64,000 nt of DNA from Chitinophaga oryziterrae (GTDB lineage Bacteria > Bacteroidota > Bacteroidia > Chitinophagales > Chitinophagaceae): contig NZ_WRXO01000001.1 of NCBI RefSeq assembly GCF_009758125.1, forward strand, positions 1,612,001 through 1,676,000, in the 5' to 3' direction. This document shows, piece by piece, positions 34,601 through 43,400 of this stretch (position 1 is its first letter; every line of letters starts with the position of its first letter). The position numbers were made by a program, and so were the translations under genes. The notes under the pieces are model-generated. The model saw nothing but the letters and a program-made list of their open reading frames with translations, did not search any database and was not told the DNA's origin.

Positions 34601-35668
34601 TGCGCTGAGGCTTCTATAGGCAATTAAGATGAAGAGTAGCAATATGCCGATGGATAGCGCGGTGCGCTGGTAGTTTTTATGGAGTTCTTTTTGTAGGTAT
34701 TCGGTTTTATCGTAAATGAGTTGCAGGCTGTAACCTGCTGGTAATTTTTGGTTGATCTTTTCGGCCATTTGGTCTAGCTGTGTGGAGAGTTGTAGGGAGT
34801 TGATGTTTGCTTTGGGGTATAGGCTCACGTTAATTCCGTTTTGTCCGTCTATGCGTAGGTAGCTGGTGTTTTCTTGTGGGGCTATTTGTAGGCTTGCCAG
34901 GTCTTTGAGGTGTAGGTTTGGGTTTTGGGGGCTGGTGATGATGAGGTTTTGCAGTTCTGCTATGCTGGTGTTTTCACTGCCTACTTTGATAAAGAGCTGG
35001 TGTCCGTTAGGGGATTTTATGCTGCCTGGATAGGTGTTTTTAAAGGTGTTTTGTAGGGAGTTACTGAGTTCTTGGGGGCTGATGTGATAGAGTTTGCATT
35101 TTTGCTCATCGTAATCTATCGCAATTTCTAATGATGCTGTGCCATTGAGTTCTACTTCTTTGAGGTCTGTGAGCTTGTAAAATTCTTTGACCACTTTTTG
35201 CTGGGCTATGGTGCTGAGGTCTGCGCCTTGGTTTGGGGCTTTGAGCATGTACACGCGGATGGCCTGCCCTTCTCTTTTATTGAGTGCTGAGGCGGTTTCT
35301 ATGCTGGGGTATTGTATGCCTGCGGCGAGGTGCGGGTATAGTCTGCGGACCAGCATAGAAATTTCAAACCGCTTGTTTTCCAAATTGGAACTGCGGTCAA
35401 ATTGTACTAAGATTTCTCCACCGTTTTGGTCTGTGGTAGATTGTATGTCCCTGATCTGTGCCAGTTGTGAAAAGACATTTTCGAAAGCAGAGGTATACTG
35501 TGCTTCGTTAAGTTTCGGTGTACTTTTGTTGGTCTGAAACTTTACAGATAAGGTGTTTGATGTGTTTGTTGGTAATAAATCGATTTTAACAAATGGTAAT
35601 AAAACAATCCCTAGAAACGTGGCCACCGCGAACAAGAGGATTAGTCTTACTGGTGTTAAAAACGTCAT
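31670..35668 (-). CDS. RND transporter fused to a GH18-like lipoprotein domain
   Basis: The 1332-residue product is in two parts. Residues 1-989 are a full RND pump of the AcrB/MexF type: twelve membrane helices, two periplasmic loops, and GLMVDNAIVML in TM4 (Asp kept, second Asp changed to Asn). At residue 990 a complete lipoprotein signal begins in frame (MMSKKIITLSLASLVFLQSC). It is followed by a 320-residue TIM-barrel-like domain with GVHIDFEHL, resembling the DxxDxDxE catalytic strand of GH18. The usual stop of the RND gene is missing. Either two genes have fused, with the signal acting as a thirteenth helix, or an internal start at 32701 still makes the lipoprotein separately. A frameshift or assembly slip is a third option. 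The gene is divergent from the peptide-export operon. Confidence 0.82.
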   Translation of the reverse strand: MTFLTPVRLILLFAVATFLGIVLLPFVKIDLLPTNTSNTLSVKFQTNKSTPKLNEAQYTSAFENVFSQLAQIRDIQSTTDQNGGEILVQFDRSSNLENKRFEISMLVRRLYPHLAAGIQYPSIETASALNKREGQAIRVYMLKAPNQGADLSTIAQQKVVKEFYKLTDLKEVELNGTASLEIAIDYDEQKCKLYHISPQELSNSLQNTFKNTYPGSIKSPNGHQLFIKVGSENTSIAELQNLIITSPQNPNLHLKDLASLQIAPQENTSYLRIDGQNGINVSLYPKANINSLQLSTQLDQMAEKINQKLPAGYSLQLIYDKTEYLQKELHKNYQRTALSIGILLLFILIAYRSLSASIILTSSLFVNLSLTLLLVIICRVNINLYAIGGVTIAFGLMVDNAIVMLDHYRKRRNRNIIPALTGATLNIVMALSLVYLLPASEKAIYQDFAAIIILSLLSSILVALGFTPAIASLFKSPGNNNSFEQKKTQWRNYKRYLNCIQTLSKYKYLLITFFILLFGGGLKLFLKNLNEHAGIRNPGQVKLYITCNMGDGHTTAQMNALFIQIDQYLKQQKGIEKFITYIESGNYGGIEIFLKKQYSHNGYPSQLKAQLMELGDNMQGVKWSVFGLGPDYNSNNTETRASYSILLTGYNIDQLQEQATHLQQKLEQNQRVNNINLNEHYDYRDRSYTVHTYTQNAEQLRNWGIDPSKLQYLLHHLSAQSYPVAQSTINGYTYPIYIRNTDWQNRNEQDFLQAAQQSDSGQQIQLRQFGQLESHTGSNTLYKKNRQYLQVISYDYSGEPEFAAAQQQSLIEEMNKTMPVGYTASKHAYNFDEQSEEGHPLLLPLLLFITFLIGSILFENLKQPFLILTLVPISFIGLFFTFGLGGFTIDQGGYASFMMLAALTANASIFLINDYNQILKHKKQSINASLAKAFYARSRPIVLTVLSCCCSLLPFLFEGKDEVFWYAFAIGTMGGLLFSFISLFIFLPSMMSKKIITLSLASLVFLQSCDQAKREAEKKYLGQDNAIWTESLFFRGHNPNTGDPLTDDSIVHYAKILKEQHIKYAFFFSGPFSKDGHLPSYAFSDTALHSVQLFTKYYPELIILPWVGGIQNKTVFLADSAWVNHATSDCKKLVNYLGVKGVHIDFEHLLPQYASVDTSVIQKGPEELAQYPGYVNAFHKRLRDSLPHAFISAVVTSTPPQSQHWKRKTSVEELWPLLRNIDQLVFLFYDTSISDTDTFRLAAEQQIKDIQRLKNSWNIPMLLAVGTFVNPEPIQVFRHLNVENLPNSLETIKAAALKISPEQKILDGIGIYGNWTTDSTKWQFISKHYTNL

Positions 35669-35779
35669 AATGGCTACACCTGTTTATATGTTTTTATTTG
35701 TTGATTTGATTTTTGAATACTGAGGTTTCTTTATTTTTCCGTGAGATAAAAAAAATAATATTAAACCTAAATTTTAAAA
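35669..35779. promoter_or_regulatory. Divergent promoter region
   Basis: This 111-bp AT-rich gap separates the start codons of the RND fusion (-) and the TlpA gene (+), so it must carry both promoters. Several TTTG boxes occur (for example near 35698-35713), but none forms an unambiguous -33/-7 pair. Confidence 0.5.
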
Positions 35780-37249
35780 ATGACAAAAATTAATTTTCGC
35801 TTTCCTTGCTTTTTGAGGTCTGTAGGGTGTTTTATTTTTTTTCCTTGTTTTTCTGTTTTTGCTCAGGTGGATGTGGCCCCTCCGGTTGAAAAAATTTCGC
35901 ACTTGCCAGCGGATAGTACTGTGTTAAATTTTAAAAATGAAACGCAGAAGGGGTTAAAAGTGAGTGTTGCTTTTAATCCTTTTTTACCTGCTAATCAGAC
36001 GGTGGATACGGCTTTTAGCGTGGCTAAGGATGCGTCTATAGTACTGACAATTGATAGGCCGCAATTGGTTAGCTTGGTGGTGGACAGTGTTAAGGAATAT
36101 AAGGTTTTTTTATCTCCAAAGGATACTTTAACGGTTGCTTTCATGGGCAATCATTTGGAGTTTGAGGGAACATCTTTAGCAATCAATGCTTACTATCAGG
36201 CAAAGAAGCTGGCTTTATATTTTTATTCTGCAACTGAACGTACTTATAGACTTAATCCTCAGTTTACGTTGCAAGAGGCTTTAGCGGCTATTGATCATCA
36301 CTATGTCCGGGAAATGTCTTTTTTGCTGCTTAAGGAAAAGCTGTTGCCTGCTTGGTTTGTAACGAAAGAACGGGAATTGATTTTAATGAATGCGCAAACG
36401 GCTAAGTTTATGTTTGCTTCGGCTAAACAGATTCCTTATACGGAGTTGGTGGCGGCGGATTCTTCTTTAAAGCGGCTGGTGTTAGAACCCCGGAGTGCTT
36501 TGAATAAAAGGGAAAGAGGTTTTTATAATTTGTTATGCTATGGCTATTTTAAAAAGGTGGCTGATGTGAATACGGAGCCTTATACCTTGCGTTATCGTAA
36601 GGTATTGACGGCATTAAAATTGGATGGTGCGGAGCCGGATGTTTTGGAATTGTTTAATACCTATTGGTTGTCTTTTATGATCCCGTATACGGGGAATGTT
36701 GCGGCTTTAAATGATTATCAATTGTTGTGGAATGAGTTGCGGCCTGGGTTTCGGACCTTGTGGAACGAGCGTTTGGTAGATCGTTTGCTGAGGGAAAAGA
36801 CGGATGCATTACAGGGGCTTCATGTGCTTAAGGCGGGTAGCGTGGCTCCGGTTATTGAGGGCTTTGATATGGACGGTAAGCGGGTTTCTACGGCTGATTT
36901 AAAAGGTAAATGGGTGTATGTGGATTTGTGGGCAACTTGGTGTACGCCTTGTTTACAGGGCTTAAAATTAAAGAAGGTTTTAGAGTTTGAAAGTTTGGGT
37001 AAGGGTCTGGTGGTGTTGAATGTGTGTATGCAGAGTAAGCAGGATCATTGGTTGTCTTTTTTGAAAAAAGAAAAACCGGATGGTTTGAACTGGTTTGTGA
37101 ATGCGGAGCAAACTTCTAAAATCGTTGATGCTTATCAGGTGTATGGTTTTCCGCATTATGTGTTGATCAAGCCCGATGGCAGCGTGTTTGAGAATGAAAT
37201 GGCCGGACCTGCACAGGTGAAAGAAACCTTGCAAGGTTTGTTAAAGTAG
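35780..37249 (+). CDS. TlpA-like secreted thioredoxin protein
   Basis: The 489-residue protein has a signal peptide (about 1-29, cleaved after VFAQ), an N-terminal beta-rich DUF4369-like region, a helical middle, and a C-terminal TlpA thioredoxin domain with WCTPC at 387-391 and a cis-Pro loop GFPHYVLIKP. DUF4369-TlpA proteins are typical of Bacteroidota periplasm. It heads the plus-strand peptide locus, about 150 bp before the small Cys-rich peptide gene, and is one of two thioredoxin-fold proteins in that operon. Oxidation or reduction of the peptide cysteines is its probable task (inference). Codon use is G/T-rich like the rest of this segment. Confidence 0.88.
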   Translation: MTKINFRFPCFLRSVGCFIFFPCFSVFAQVDVAPPVEKISHLPADSTVLNFKNETQKGLKVSVAFNPFLPANQTVDTAFSVAKDASIVLTIDRPQLVSLVVDSVKEYKVFLSPKDTLTVAFMGNHLEFEGTSLAINAYYQAKKLALYFYSATERTYRLNPQFTLQEALAAIDHHYVREMSFLLLKEKLLPAWFVTKERELILMNAQTAKFMFASAKQIPYTELVAADSSLKRLVLEPRSALNKRERGFYNLLCYGYFKKVADVNTEPYTLRYRKVLTALKLDGAEPDVLELFNTYWLSFMIPYTGNVAALNDYQLLWNELRPGFRTLWNERLVDRLLREKTDALQGLHVLKAGSVAPVIEGFDMDGKRVSTADLKGKWVYVDLWATWCTPCLQGLKLKKVLEFESLGKGLVVLNVCMQSKQDHWLSFLKKEKPDGLNWFVNAEQTSKIVDAYQVYGFPHYVLIKPDGSVFENEMAGPAQVKETLQGLLK

Positions 37250-37300
37250 AATTTTTTTTGGGGCCTTTTGTTTCGTTGTAATGGCTTGTTTTTCATTTTG

Positions 37301-37348
37301 TTAACTTCGTATTAACGTTCTGGTAATTAAAAATTCTTTTAAATTGCG
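37301..37348 (+). promoter_or_regulatory. TTAAC-N6-TTAAC promoter of the Cys-peptide gene
   Basis: TTAACTTCGTATTAAC at 37301-37316 is base-for-base identical to 8709-8724. TAAATTGCG at 37340-37348 also recurs there at nearly the same offset (39 against 37 bp). Its position 54 bp before the peptide start suggests an internal promoter, so the peptide can be expressed apart from the upstream TlpA gene. Confidence 0.55.
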
Positions 37349-37401
37349 CCAAATCCTGGTGGCCACCGGATCATTGTATAACTCTAATAAAAATCCAAAA
37401 A

Positions 37402-37575
37402 ATGAAAAAGAAGTTTTTAATCCTTGCAATTGCAGTTGTCGCAATTTGCAGCGGTGTAGCGTACAGCTTCTCTGCTAAAGCAACAGGCCCGGACATGGGA
37501 AATGGTAAATGTTTATGGCCTCCGGGAGGCTCCTGTTTTCATTCAAATGAAAGTAGCTGTCAATGTACTTTCTAA
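37402..37575 (+). CDS. 57-residue secreted Cys-rich peptide
   Basis: This ORF is too short for most gene callers. It starts at ATG 37402 and stops at 37573-37575. It has a Sec-type signal (MKKKFLILAIAVVAICSGVA, ending near Ser24-Ala25) and a mature part of about 30 residues with four cysteines at 37, 45, 53 and 55 and a Pro-Pro-Gly-Gly turn. Two disulfides are likely. It resembles NVEALA-type exported peptides of Bacteroidetes in its leader and setting, though the NVEALA motif itself is not present. It has its own promoter motif and is flanked by TlpA upstream and a beta-propeller lipoprotein, CxxC lipoprotein and tripartite exporter downstream. I take it as the product around which this operon is built (inference). 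Confidence 0.72.
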   Translation: MKKKFLILAIAVVAICSGVAYSFSAKATGPDMGNGKCLWPPGGSCFHSNESSCQCTF

Positions 37576-37690
37576 GTAAATAAATAAAAAAAGAAAACGA
37601 GTACTGGTCGTACTATTTCGGCAGGCTAGAGCAATCTGGCCTGCTTTTTCTCTCTCCTGCTTTTTTGCCTCATTAAATTTTGTTTCTGTC

Positions 37691-38881
37691 ATGTGTTATC
37701 GCAGTTGTAAAGCTCGCGCTGCCCTCGCCTTGCTTGTTGTTTGCCTCAGTTGCCATGATCCTTTGTTTAAGGTTGTTCCTACACCACGAAATCATATTGG
37801 TACTTGGCATTTGGTTGGCAGTGATACATTGAGTATTGCTATTGATCAGCATTCCCGGAGTACAACGTATATGTTGAATGATTTTTTTAAGCTGGGTGAT
37901 TCTTCTTTTTTGGCGGTGGTCCATCAGCAAATGAACACGCTGAATATCTATAACTTGACTTCTAAAAAGTTAAGTAAGCGGATTGTGTTTAGCAAAGATG
38001 GGCCTAATGGTATCGGGTCTTTGTTTGTTGCTCATTTTATCAATTATGATTCTATTCTGGTGAGGGGTAAGGATGATCATAAATTGTATTTGATGGATAG
38101 CGCGGGTTTGGTGAAGAGGACGCTGGATTTGAGGTTTGAGGGAATGGACCGGATCAGGGAGTTGTATTTTACACCTAATGGTAAGCCTTTGCTGATGGGC
38201 AGCCGGTTGTTTGGGGTGTTGTTGCCTAGTGTTAGTGTGGATGAGAACAGGCACAGGTTAACGGATTTACCTTTTTATACCTATGATTTGTTGGGCAATG
38301 CTGGCCGTAAATTGGTTAGGGCTGTCCAGTTTCCGAAATTTTTTAGGCAGGATGGGACAAGATGGGCTTGTATTTCTTGGGAGCCTACTTTTTGTGATTT
38401 TAAGGGGAAAATTGCTTATGGTTTTCCGGCTTTGGATTCGATTTATGTGTACGACTTGAATACGCAAAAGGTGGTGGCGCATGGGGTGCCTTCTGTTGAG
38501 GGTTTTGTTCCGGTAGAGGCTTCTACGGCGGAATGGCATGATGGTATGACGGTGAAATTGGCGAAGTCTGCTTATTTGAATTATTTACTGAGATATGATC
38601 CTTACCAGGATGTTTTTTATCGTTTTGTTTTCCTGCCTTTAGAGGAAGATTTGAACTATACGGATTTTTATAGGGCAATGGCGGATAAGCCGGTGGTGGT
38701 GCAGATTATTGATGCGAAGGATTTTTCTGTGAAGGGGGAAACGAGGTTGAAATCGAAACAGTTTTATTTCCAAGATACTTTTGTTGGGGATGATGGTCTG
38801 TACATTTCTAATAATCATCCGGCCAGAAAGGACAGGAACGAGGATTTTATTTCTTACACGCATTTTAAAATTTCTAAGTAG
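37691..38881 (+). CDS. Six-bladed beta-propeller lipoprotein (BF3164/NVEALA-associated type)
   Basis: The 396-residue product has a lipoprotein signal with the acceptor Cys at residue 21 (VVCLSC). The rest is all beta, with the pattern of a TolB-like or 6-bladed propeller of the BF3164 family: repeated blade ends such as SFLAVVHQQMNTLNIYNL, LYLMDSAGLVKRTL, SIYVYDLNTQKVV and FSVKGETRL. Such propellers are the usual companions of small exported NVEALA-like peptides in Bacteroidetes, where they are of unknown function but suspected to bind peptides. It starts 115 bp after the peptide gene and is followed directly by the CxxC lipoprotein. Confidence 0.75.
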   Translation: MCYRSCKARAALALLVVCLSCHDPLFKVVPTPRNHIGTWHLVGSDTLSIAIDQHSRSTTYMLNDFFKLGDSSFLAVVHQQMNTLNIYNLTSKKLSKRIVFSKDGPNGIGSLFVAHFINYDSILVRGKDDHKLYLMDSAGLVKRTLDLRFEGMDRIRELYFTPNGKPLLMGSRLFGVLLPSVSVDENRHRLTDLPFYTYDLLGNAGRKLVRAVQFPKFFRQDGTRWACISWEPTFCDFKGKIAYGFPALDSIYVYDLNTQKVVAHGVPSVEGFVPVEASTAEWHDGMTVKLAKSAYLNYLLRYDPYQDVFYRFVFLPLEEDLNYTDFYRAMADKPVVVQIIDAKDFSVKGETRLKSKQFYFQDTFVGDDGLYISNNHPARKDRNEDFISYTHFKISK

Positions 38882-38882
38882 C

Positions 38883-39404
38883 ATGTTTAAGTATATCTTC
38901 TTGTTTTTAATTGCTGTTGTTGGGCTGTCTTGCAGGCAACGCAGTGTGGTTAAACAGGGGCTTGTTGATGTGAAGCAGGTTAAACCGGTGCAATTAAAAT
39001 TGGTTGGGGACAGTTCTTTGGCCTTGGAGTTTGATACGTTGATGGGAAATAAGGGGAAGCGGGTAAAGGATGGCTATTATCTCATCATTCAGGTGGATGG
39101 TTGTAGTCATTGTGTGGATACGACGGTGGCGTTTTCTTTGCATCATCTGAACAGTGATAAAATTACGTTTATCCTGACCAGTGAGATGGGGGGAATAAAG
39201 GTGTTTAAGGATAAGTATTCAGATGATCAGCTTAAGGCTAATAATTTGGTGCTGGATGGGGAATCTGCTTTTATCAGGAAGAAGTTTTGCAGTGGTTTAA
39301 TGTGTTTAATGACGGTAGACGGTGGGCATTTGGTGAGTATGACCTCTTTGATGTATGATGATATTGCGGAGAATTTGGCTTGGTTAGAAAATAGGTTACG
39401 GTGA
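38883..39404 (+). CDS. Thioredoxin-like lipoprotein (CSHC)
   Basis: The 173-residue protein starts at ATG 38883, one base after the propeller stop; the open frame runs back to 38781 but overlaps the propeller. It has a lipoprotein signal with Cys17 (VVGLSC). The domain has a CSHC pair at 74-77 after a beta strand (YYLIIQVDGCSHC), and more Cys near FCSGLMC. The spacing CxxC and flanking strand fit a thioredoxin fold, though the rest is divergent. It may be a dedicated disulfide handler for the Cys-rich peptide. Its stop overlaps the GTG start of the membrane-fusion gene (GTGA), a sign of translational coupling. Confidence 0.7.
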   Translation: MFKYIFLFLIAVVGLSCRQRSVVKQGLVDVKQVKPVQLKLVGDSSLALEFDTLMGNKGKRVKDGYYLIIQVDGCSHCVDTTVAFSLHHLNSDKITFILTSEMGGIKVFKDKYSDDQLKANNLVLDGESAFIRKKFCSGLMCLMTVDGGHLVSMTSLMYDDIAENLAWLENRLR

Positions 39405-40483
39405 GGCTGGGTATAGTGGTGATGGGCTGTTTTTGGCTATGGTCTTGTTCTTCGGGATCTGCTGGTGTGGGTGGTTCTGGCCTTGTTGGAACTGCGGATT
39501 CTTCGGTTACGGAGATTGGGGTAACTGCTGTGCAGACTTTGGTTTGCAAGGTGCAGCCTTTTCGTTCTGTGGTGAAGTGTGAGGGTTTGGTCAAAGCGTT
39601 TCAGGAACAGGTGTTTGTGGCTGAGGCGGCGGGTGTGGTGCAGTCTTTTGACGGGGTTAATGGGCGTAGGTATAGGCGGGGGGAAACGGTGGCGGTGTTG
39701 GATGGTTCTTTGCTGGCTTTAAAGTTGGAACGTGCGGTTTTGATGAGGTATAATGCAGATCAGGAGTATAAAAGTCAGTTGTTGGCTTATGGTGATTTGC
39801 TAAAGGGGAAATCTGCGGGGCTGGTGGATTCGATAAAAAAGAAGTTGTCTATTGCCAGTGGTCTGGCTTTGGCTGAACAGGATATTAAGGAAACGGATGA
39901 GTTGCTGGACAGGACGGGGTTAAAGGCGGGTTTTGATGGTGTTATTGCGGATGTGCGGATTAAACCGGGGATGCATTTTAATGCGGGGGATGTGTTGTTC
40001 AGGTTGTATGCTGACCGGGATTTGTACCTGGAAACTGAGGTGTTGGAAACGTCTATGATTTCTATGGCTAAGGGTTTAAAGGCTAGGGTTTCTGCGCTTT
40101 CTTATCCGGCTTCTACTTTTAATGCGGTGGTAGATAATATCAATCCTTATGTAAGCGATAAGGGTATGGTGCGGTTGATGTTGCGTATTGTGGGCGGGGC
40201 ATCTAAGGTGCCTCTTTTTCCGGGCATGCATGGTGTTGCGGAGATTGACACGGGTACGGGCAATGGTCTGGTGGTGCCTAGTGCGGCTTTGGTGCTGAGG
40301 AATGGTAAGAATGTGGTTTTTACGGTGGTGGATGGTAAAGCGTTTTGGCATGATGTGGTGCTGGGCCGTGATAATGGCCGGGAATTGGAAATCCTAAATG
40401 GTTTGAAGGCGGGTGACCGGGTGATCGTTTCTAATAATGCGCAGCTTACTCATGGCTCGCCTGTTACTGAGGTTACTCAGTAA
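39401..40483 (+). CDS. RND membrane-fusion (HlyD/AcrA-like) lipoprotein
   Basis: The 360-residue periplasmic adaptor begins at a GTG that overlaps the previous stop (GTGA), giving a lipoprotein signal with Cys16 (FWLWSC). It has a lipoyl/barrel-sandwich domain (VAEAAGVVQSFDGVNGRRYRRGETVAVLDG), a short alpha-hairpin (about 110-165), the second lipoyl half (AGFDGVIADVRIKPGMHFNAGD), a beta-barrel, and a membrane-proximal end (GLKAGDRVIVSNNAQL). It bridges the inner-membrane RND pump at 40500 and the TolC-like channel at 43511. The ATG at 39421 is possible but leaves too short a signal. Confidence 0.9.
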   Translation: MRLGIVVMGCFWLWSCSSGSAGVGGSGLVGTADSSVTEIGVTAVQTLVCKVQPFRSVVKCEGLVKAFQEQVFVAEAAGVVQSFDGVNGRRYRRGETVAVLDGSLLALKLERAVLMRYNADQEYKSQLLAYGDLLKGKSAGLVDSIKKKLSIASGLALAEQDIKETDELLDRTGLKAGFDGVIADVRIKPGMHFNAGDVLFRLYADRDLYLETEVLETSMISMAKGLKARVSALSYPASTFNAVVDNINPYVSDKGMVRLMLRIVGGASKVPLFPGMHGVAEIDTGTGNGLVVPSAALVLRNGKNVVFTVVDGKAFWHDVVLGRDNGRELEILNGLKAGDRVIVSNNAQLTHGSPVTEVTQ

Positions 40484-40499
40484 AAATGCTTTTCATTTT

Positions 40500-43400
40500 A
40501 TGATCAGGTATTTTGTTACTCGTCCGGTGGCTATTCTGTCCATCTTTTTTACTTTAATTCTTGTGGGTGTTTTCTTGGTGTTTAAGGTGCCGGTGTCCTT
40601 ATTGCCCAATATTGATGTGCCGTTTATGGTGGTGCGGGTCAATGATCCGAATGCTTCTGCTCAGGAGATTGAAAATAGGGTTTTAAAGCCTATTCGGGAG
40701 CGTTTAGGGGTGATGGGTAGTTTGGTGTCTATGGAAACTCAGGCTTCGAACCATGCGGGGCTAATACGGCTGGGTTTTGATTATAGGGCGGATATGGCGC
40801 TGGCGTATATAGAGGTGAATGAGAAGATTGATCTGCTGTCTGGTTTTTTTCCGCCGGGTATGGAGCGTCCGCAGGTGATCCGCTTAAATACAACGGATAT
40901 TCCGGTGCTTAGGGTGCAGGTCTTGCCTGCTGCTGCTGATTTTGAGCGGGTTTCTGAGTTGACGGAACGGATTCTAAAACGGCGTTTGGAGCAATTACCG
41001 GGGGTGTCTGTGGTAGATGTGAGTGGGCAGCAAAGTTCTATGATCAGTTTAACGCCTGATGTGGCGCGTATGTCTGCTTTTAAGGTGCATCCTGATGCGA
41101 TTGTTGAGGCGGTGGAGCTGGCGAACCAGGATTTAGGGGGGCTGAATTTAAAGCGGGGGCAATATCAGTTTTTTGTGCGTTTGCAGAACCGGATTAAAGG
41201 GATTGAGGATTTGGCTAAGGTGGCGGTTAAAACTTTGTCTGGTGATCTGGTTGCTTTGGACCAGGTGGCGGTTTTGAGGTCTGCTCCTGAACAGGCAGAG
41301 GGTTTCCATTTGTTTAATGGTAAGCCTGGGCTGGTGGTGACGGTACAGGCGCAGGCGCAAAGTAGGATGAATGACCTGGTGCCTTTGATTAAGGGGGCGG
41401 TGGCTGATTTCCGCAAGGAGTATCCTTCTGTGGGTTTTGAGCTTTCACAGGACCAGAGTTTTTTGTTAGATGCTGGGATTTCTAATTTGGAACAGGATAT
41501 CGTGGTTGGTGGTTTGTTAACGATTGTATTGTTGTTTTTGTTTTTGGGCAATTATGCGGCGGCTTTGCTCATGAGTATCAGTATCCCGGTTTCGCTGGTG
41601 ATCACTTTTATTTTCTTTTATGTTTTTGGCTTGTCGTTCAATATCATTTCTCTTTCTGGTCTTGCTTTGGGGGTTGGGATGTTGATTGATAATTCTATTG
41701 TGATTGTGGGGCATATCACCAGAAAACGGATTGCTGGTTTGTCTATGTTGGACAGTTGTGTGCAGGGTACTAATGAAATGACGGCCCCGGTATTGGGGAG
41801 TGTGATTACTACTGTTGTGGTATATGAGCCATTGGTCTTGTTGAGTGGCCTTGCAGGGGCTTTGATTAAGGACCAGTGTATCGCGCTGACCATTTCGCTC
41901 GGTGTTTCTTTGTTGGTGGCTTTTGTGTTAACGCCTACTTTGTATGCTTTGTTGCTGAAGGCTCCGCCGGAAAGTTTAAAGGAAGATACAGTTTTTTATA
42001 CCTGGGTGCAGCGGGGTTATCACAGGATGATTTCTTTTATTTTATTGCACCGTAGGGTGTTTTTTGTGTTTACGCTTTGCTTAATGCCTCTTGGTTTTAT
42101 TCTGGCTTATTTTACGCGCTTTGAGAGCTTGCCTTATATTGAAAAGAGGGAGAGCTTGGCGCAAATTGATTGGAATGAGCCGGTTTCTGCTGAGGAGAAT
42201 TTGAGGCGTACATCTTTGTTGTTGGATGGTTTGGGCAGTTCGGTATTGACTACGGAAACGGATATAGGGGCTACGCAATTTCTTTTTCAGCAGGAGAACA
42301 ATAATCTGTATGGTTCCCAGCTTTATTTTTCGTGTAGGTCTGAGCGGGATAAGTTGCTGACGGATGCGCGTTTAGCGGTGTTGTTGAGGGCGTACCCTAG
42401 GGCTAGTTTGAGTATTGTGGATGCGCCGAATGCCTTTACGCAACTTTTCGTGAACCATACGCCTTTTTTAGAGGCGAAGTTTACGCCTTTGGGTGCGGGT
42501 GGTGATTTTGAGGGTTTACTGGCTGCTTTGAGGGGACGGTATGTTTTTTCTGATGGTCCCTCCTTGGTCCGGGAGCCTGCAATGACGGGGGTGTTGGATG
42601 TGGATAGGATGAATTTGTATAGTGTGCGCAGGCAGGATATTGACCAGCAATTACAGGTGTTGTTTGGCCGTTTGCCTTTGGCGGATATGGCTACTATGGA
42701 TGGGCTTAAGCCGATTGTGATGGAGGCTGGGGATCTGGACTTGCAGGATAAGTTAAATATGCCTGTCCGTAATGTGGCGGGTGTGGAGTATCCTTTGAAT
42801 AGTTTTATTCGGTTTGAGGCTTCGCATCAGTTTAGCCATGTGTGTGCAGATCGGGATGGGCCGTATCAGTCTATTGTTTTTAGGGAGCAAAAGGGGCTTA
42901 AGGATTTGATGGCGGGGGTTAGGAAGGTTGCTGCTCTGAGGGGCTATGCGGTTAGTTTTTCTGGTCGTTATTTTGAGAATGAGGTTTTGATGATGCAAAT
43001 GGTCTGGATCTTTTTGTTGGTGGTTGCTTTGTTGTATACGGTATTGGCCATTCAGTTTGAAAGTTTTTTGCAGCCGGTGATTGTGATGTTGACGATTCCG
43101 ATAGGGGTTACGGGGGCGATGTTTTTGTTGTGCGTGTCTGGTGGTTCGCTGAATGTGATGGCGGCTATTGGTTTTGTGGTGGTTTTGGGTTTGGTGGTGG
43201 ATGATCCGCTGCTCAAAATAGAGACCTTGAACCGGTTGAAGAAGGGGTATTTAAGTAAGGGGGAGACATGGAATGAGGATTTGCTGTACAGGATGATCCA
43301 CGAGGCGGGGGATGAATGTTTGAAACCTTTGCTGTTGGTGTCTTTGACAACGAGTATTGCGGTGTTGCCGGTGTTGTTTTTTAGTGGGATCGGGAATGAT

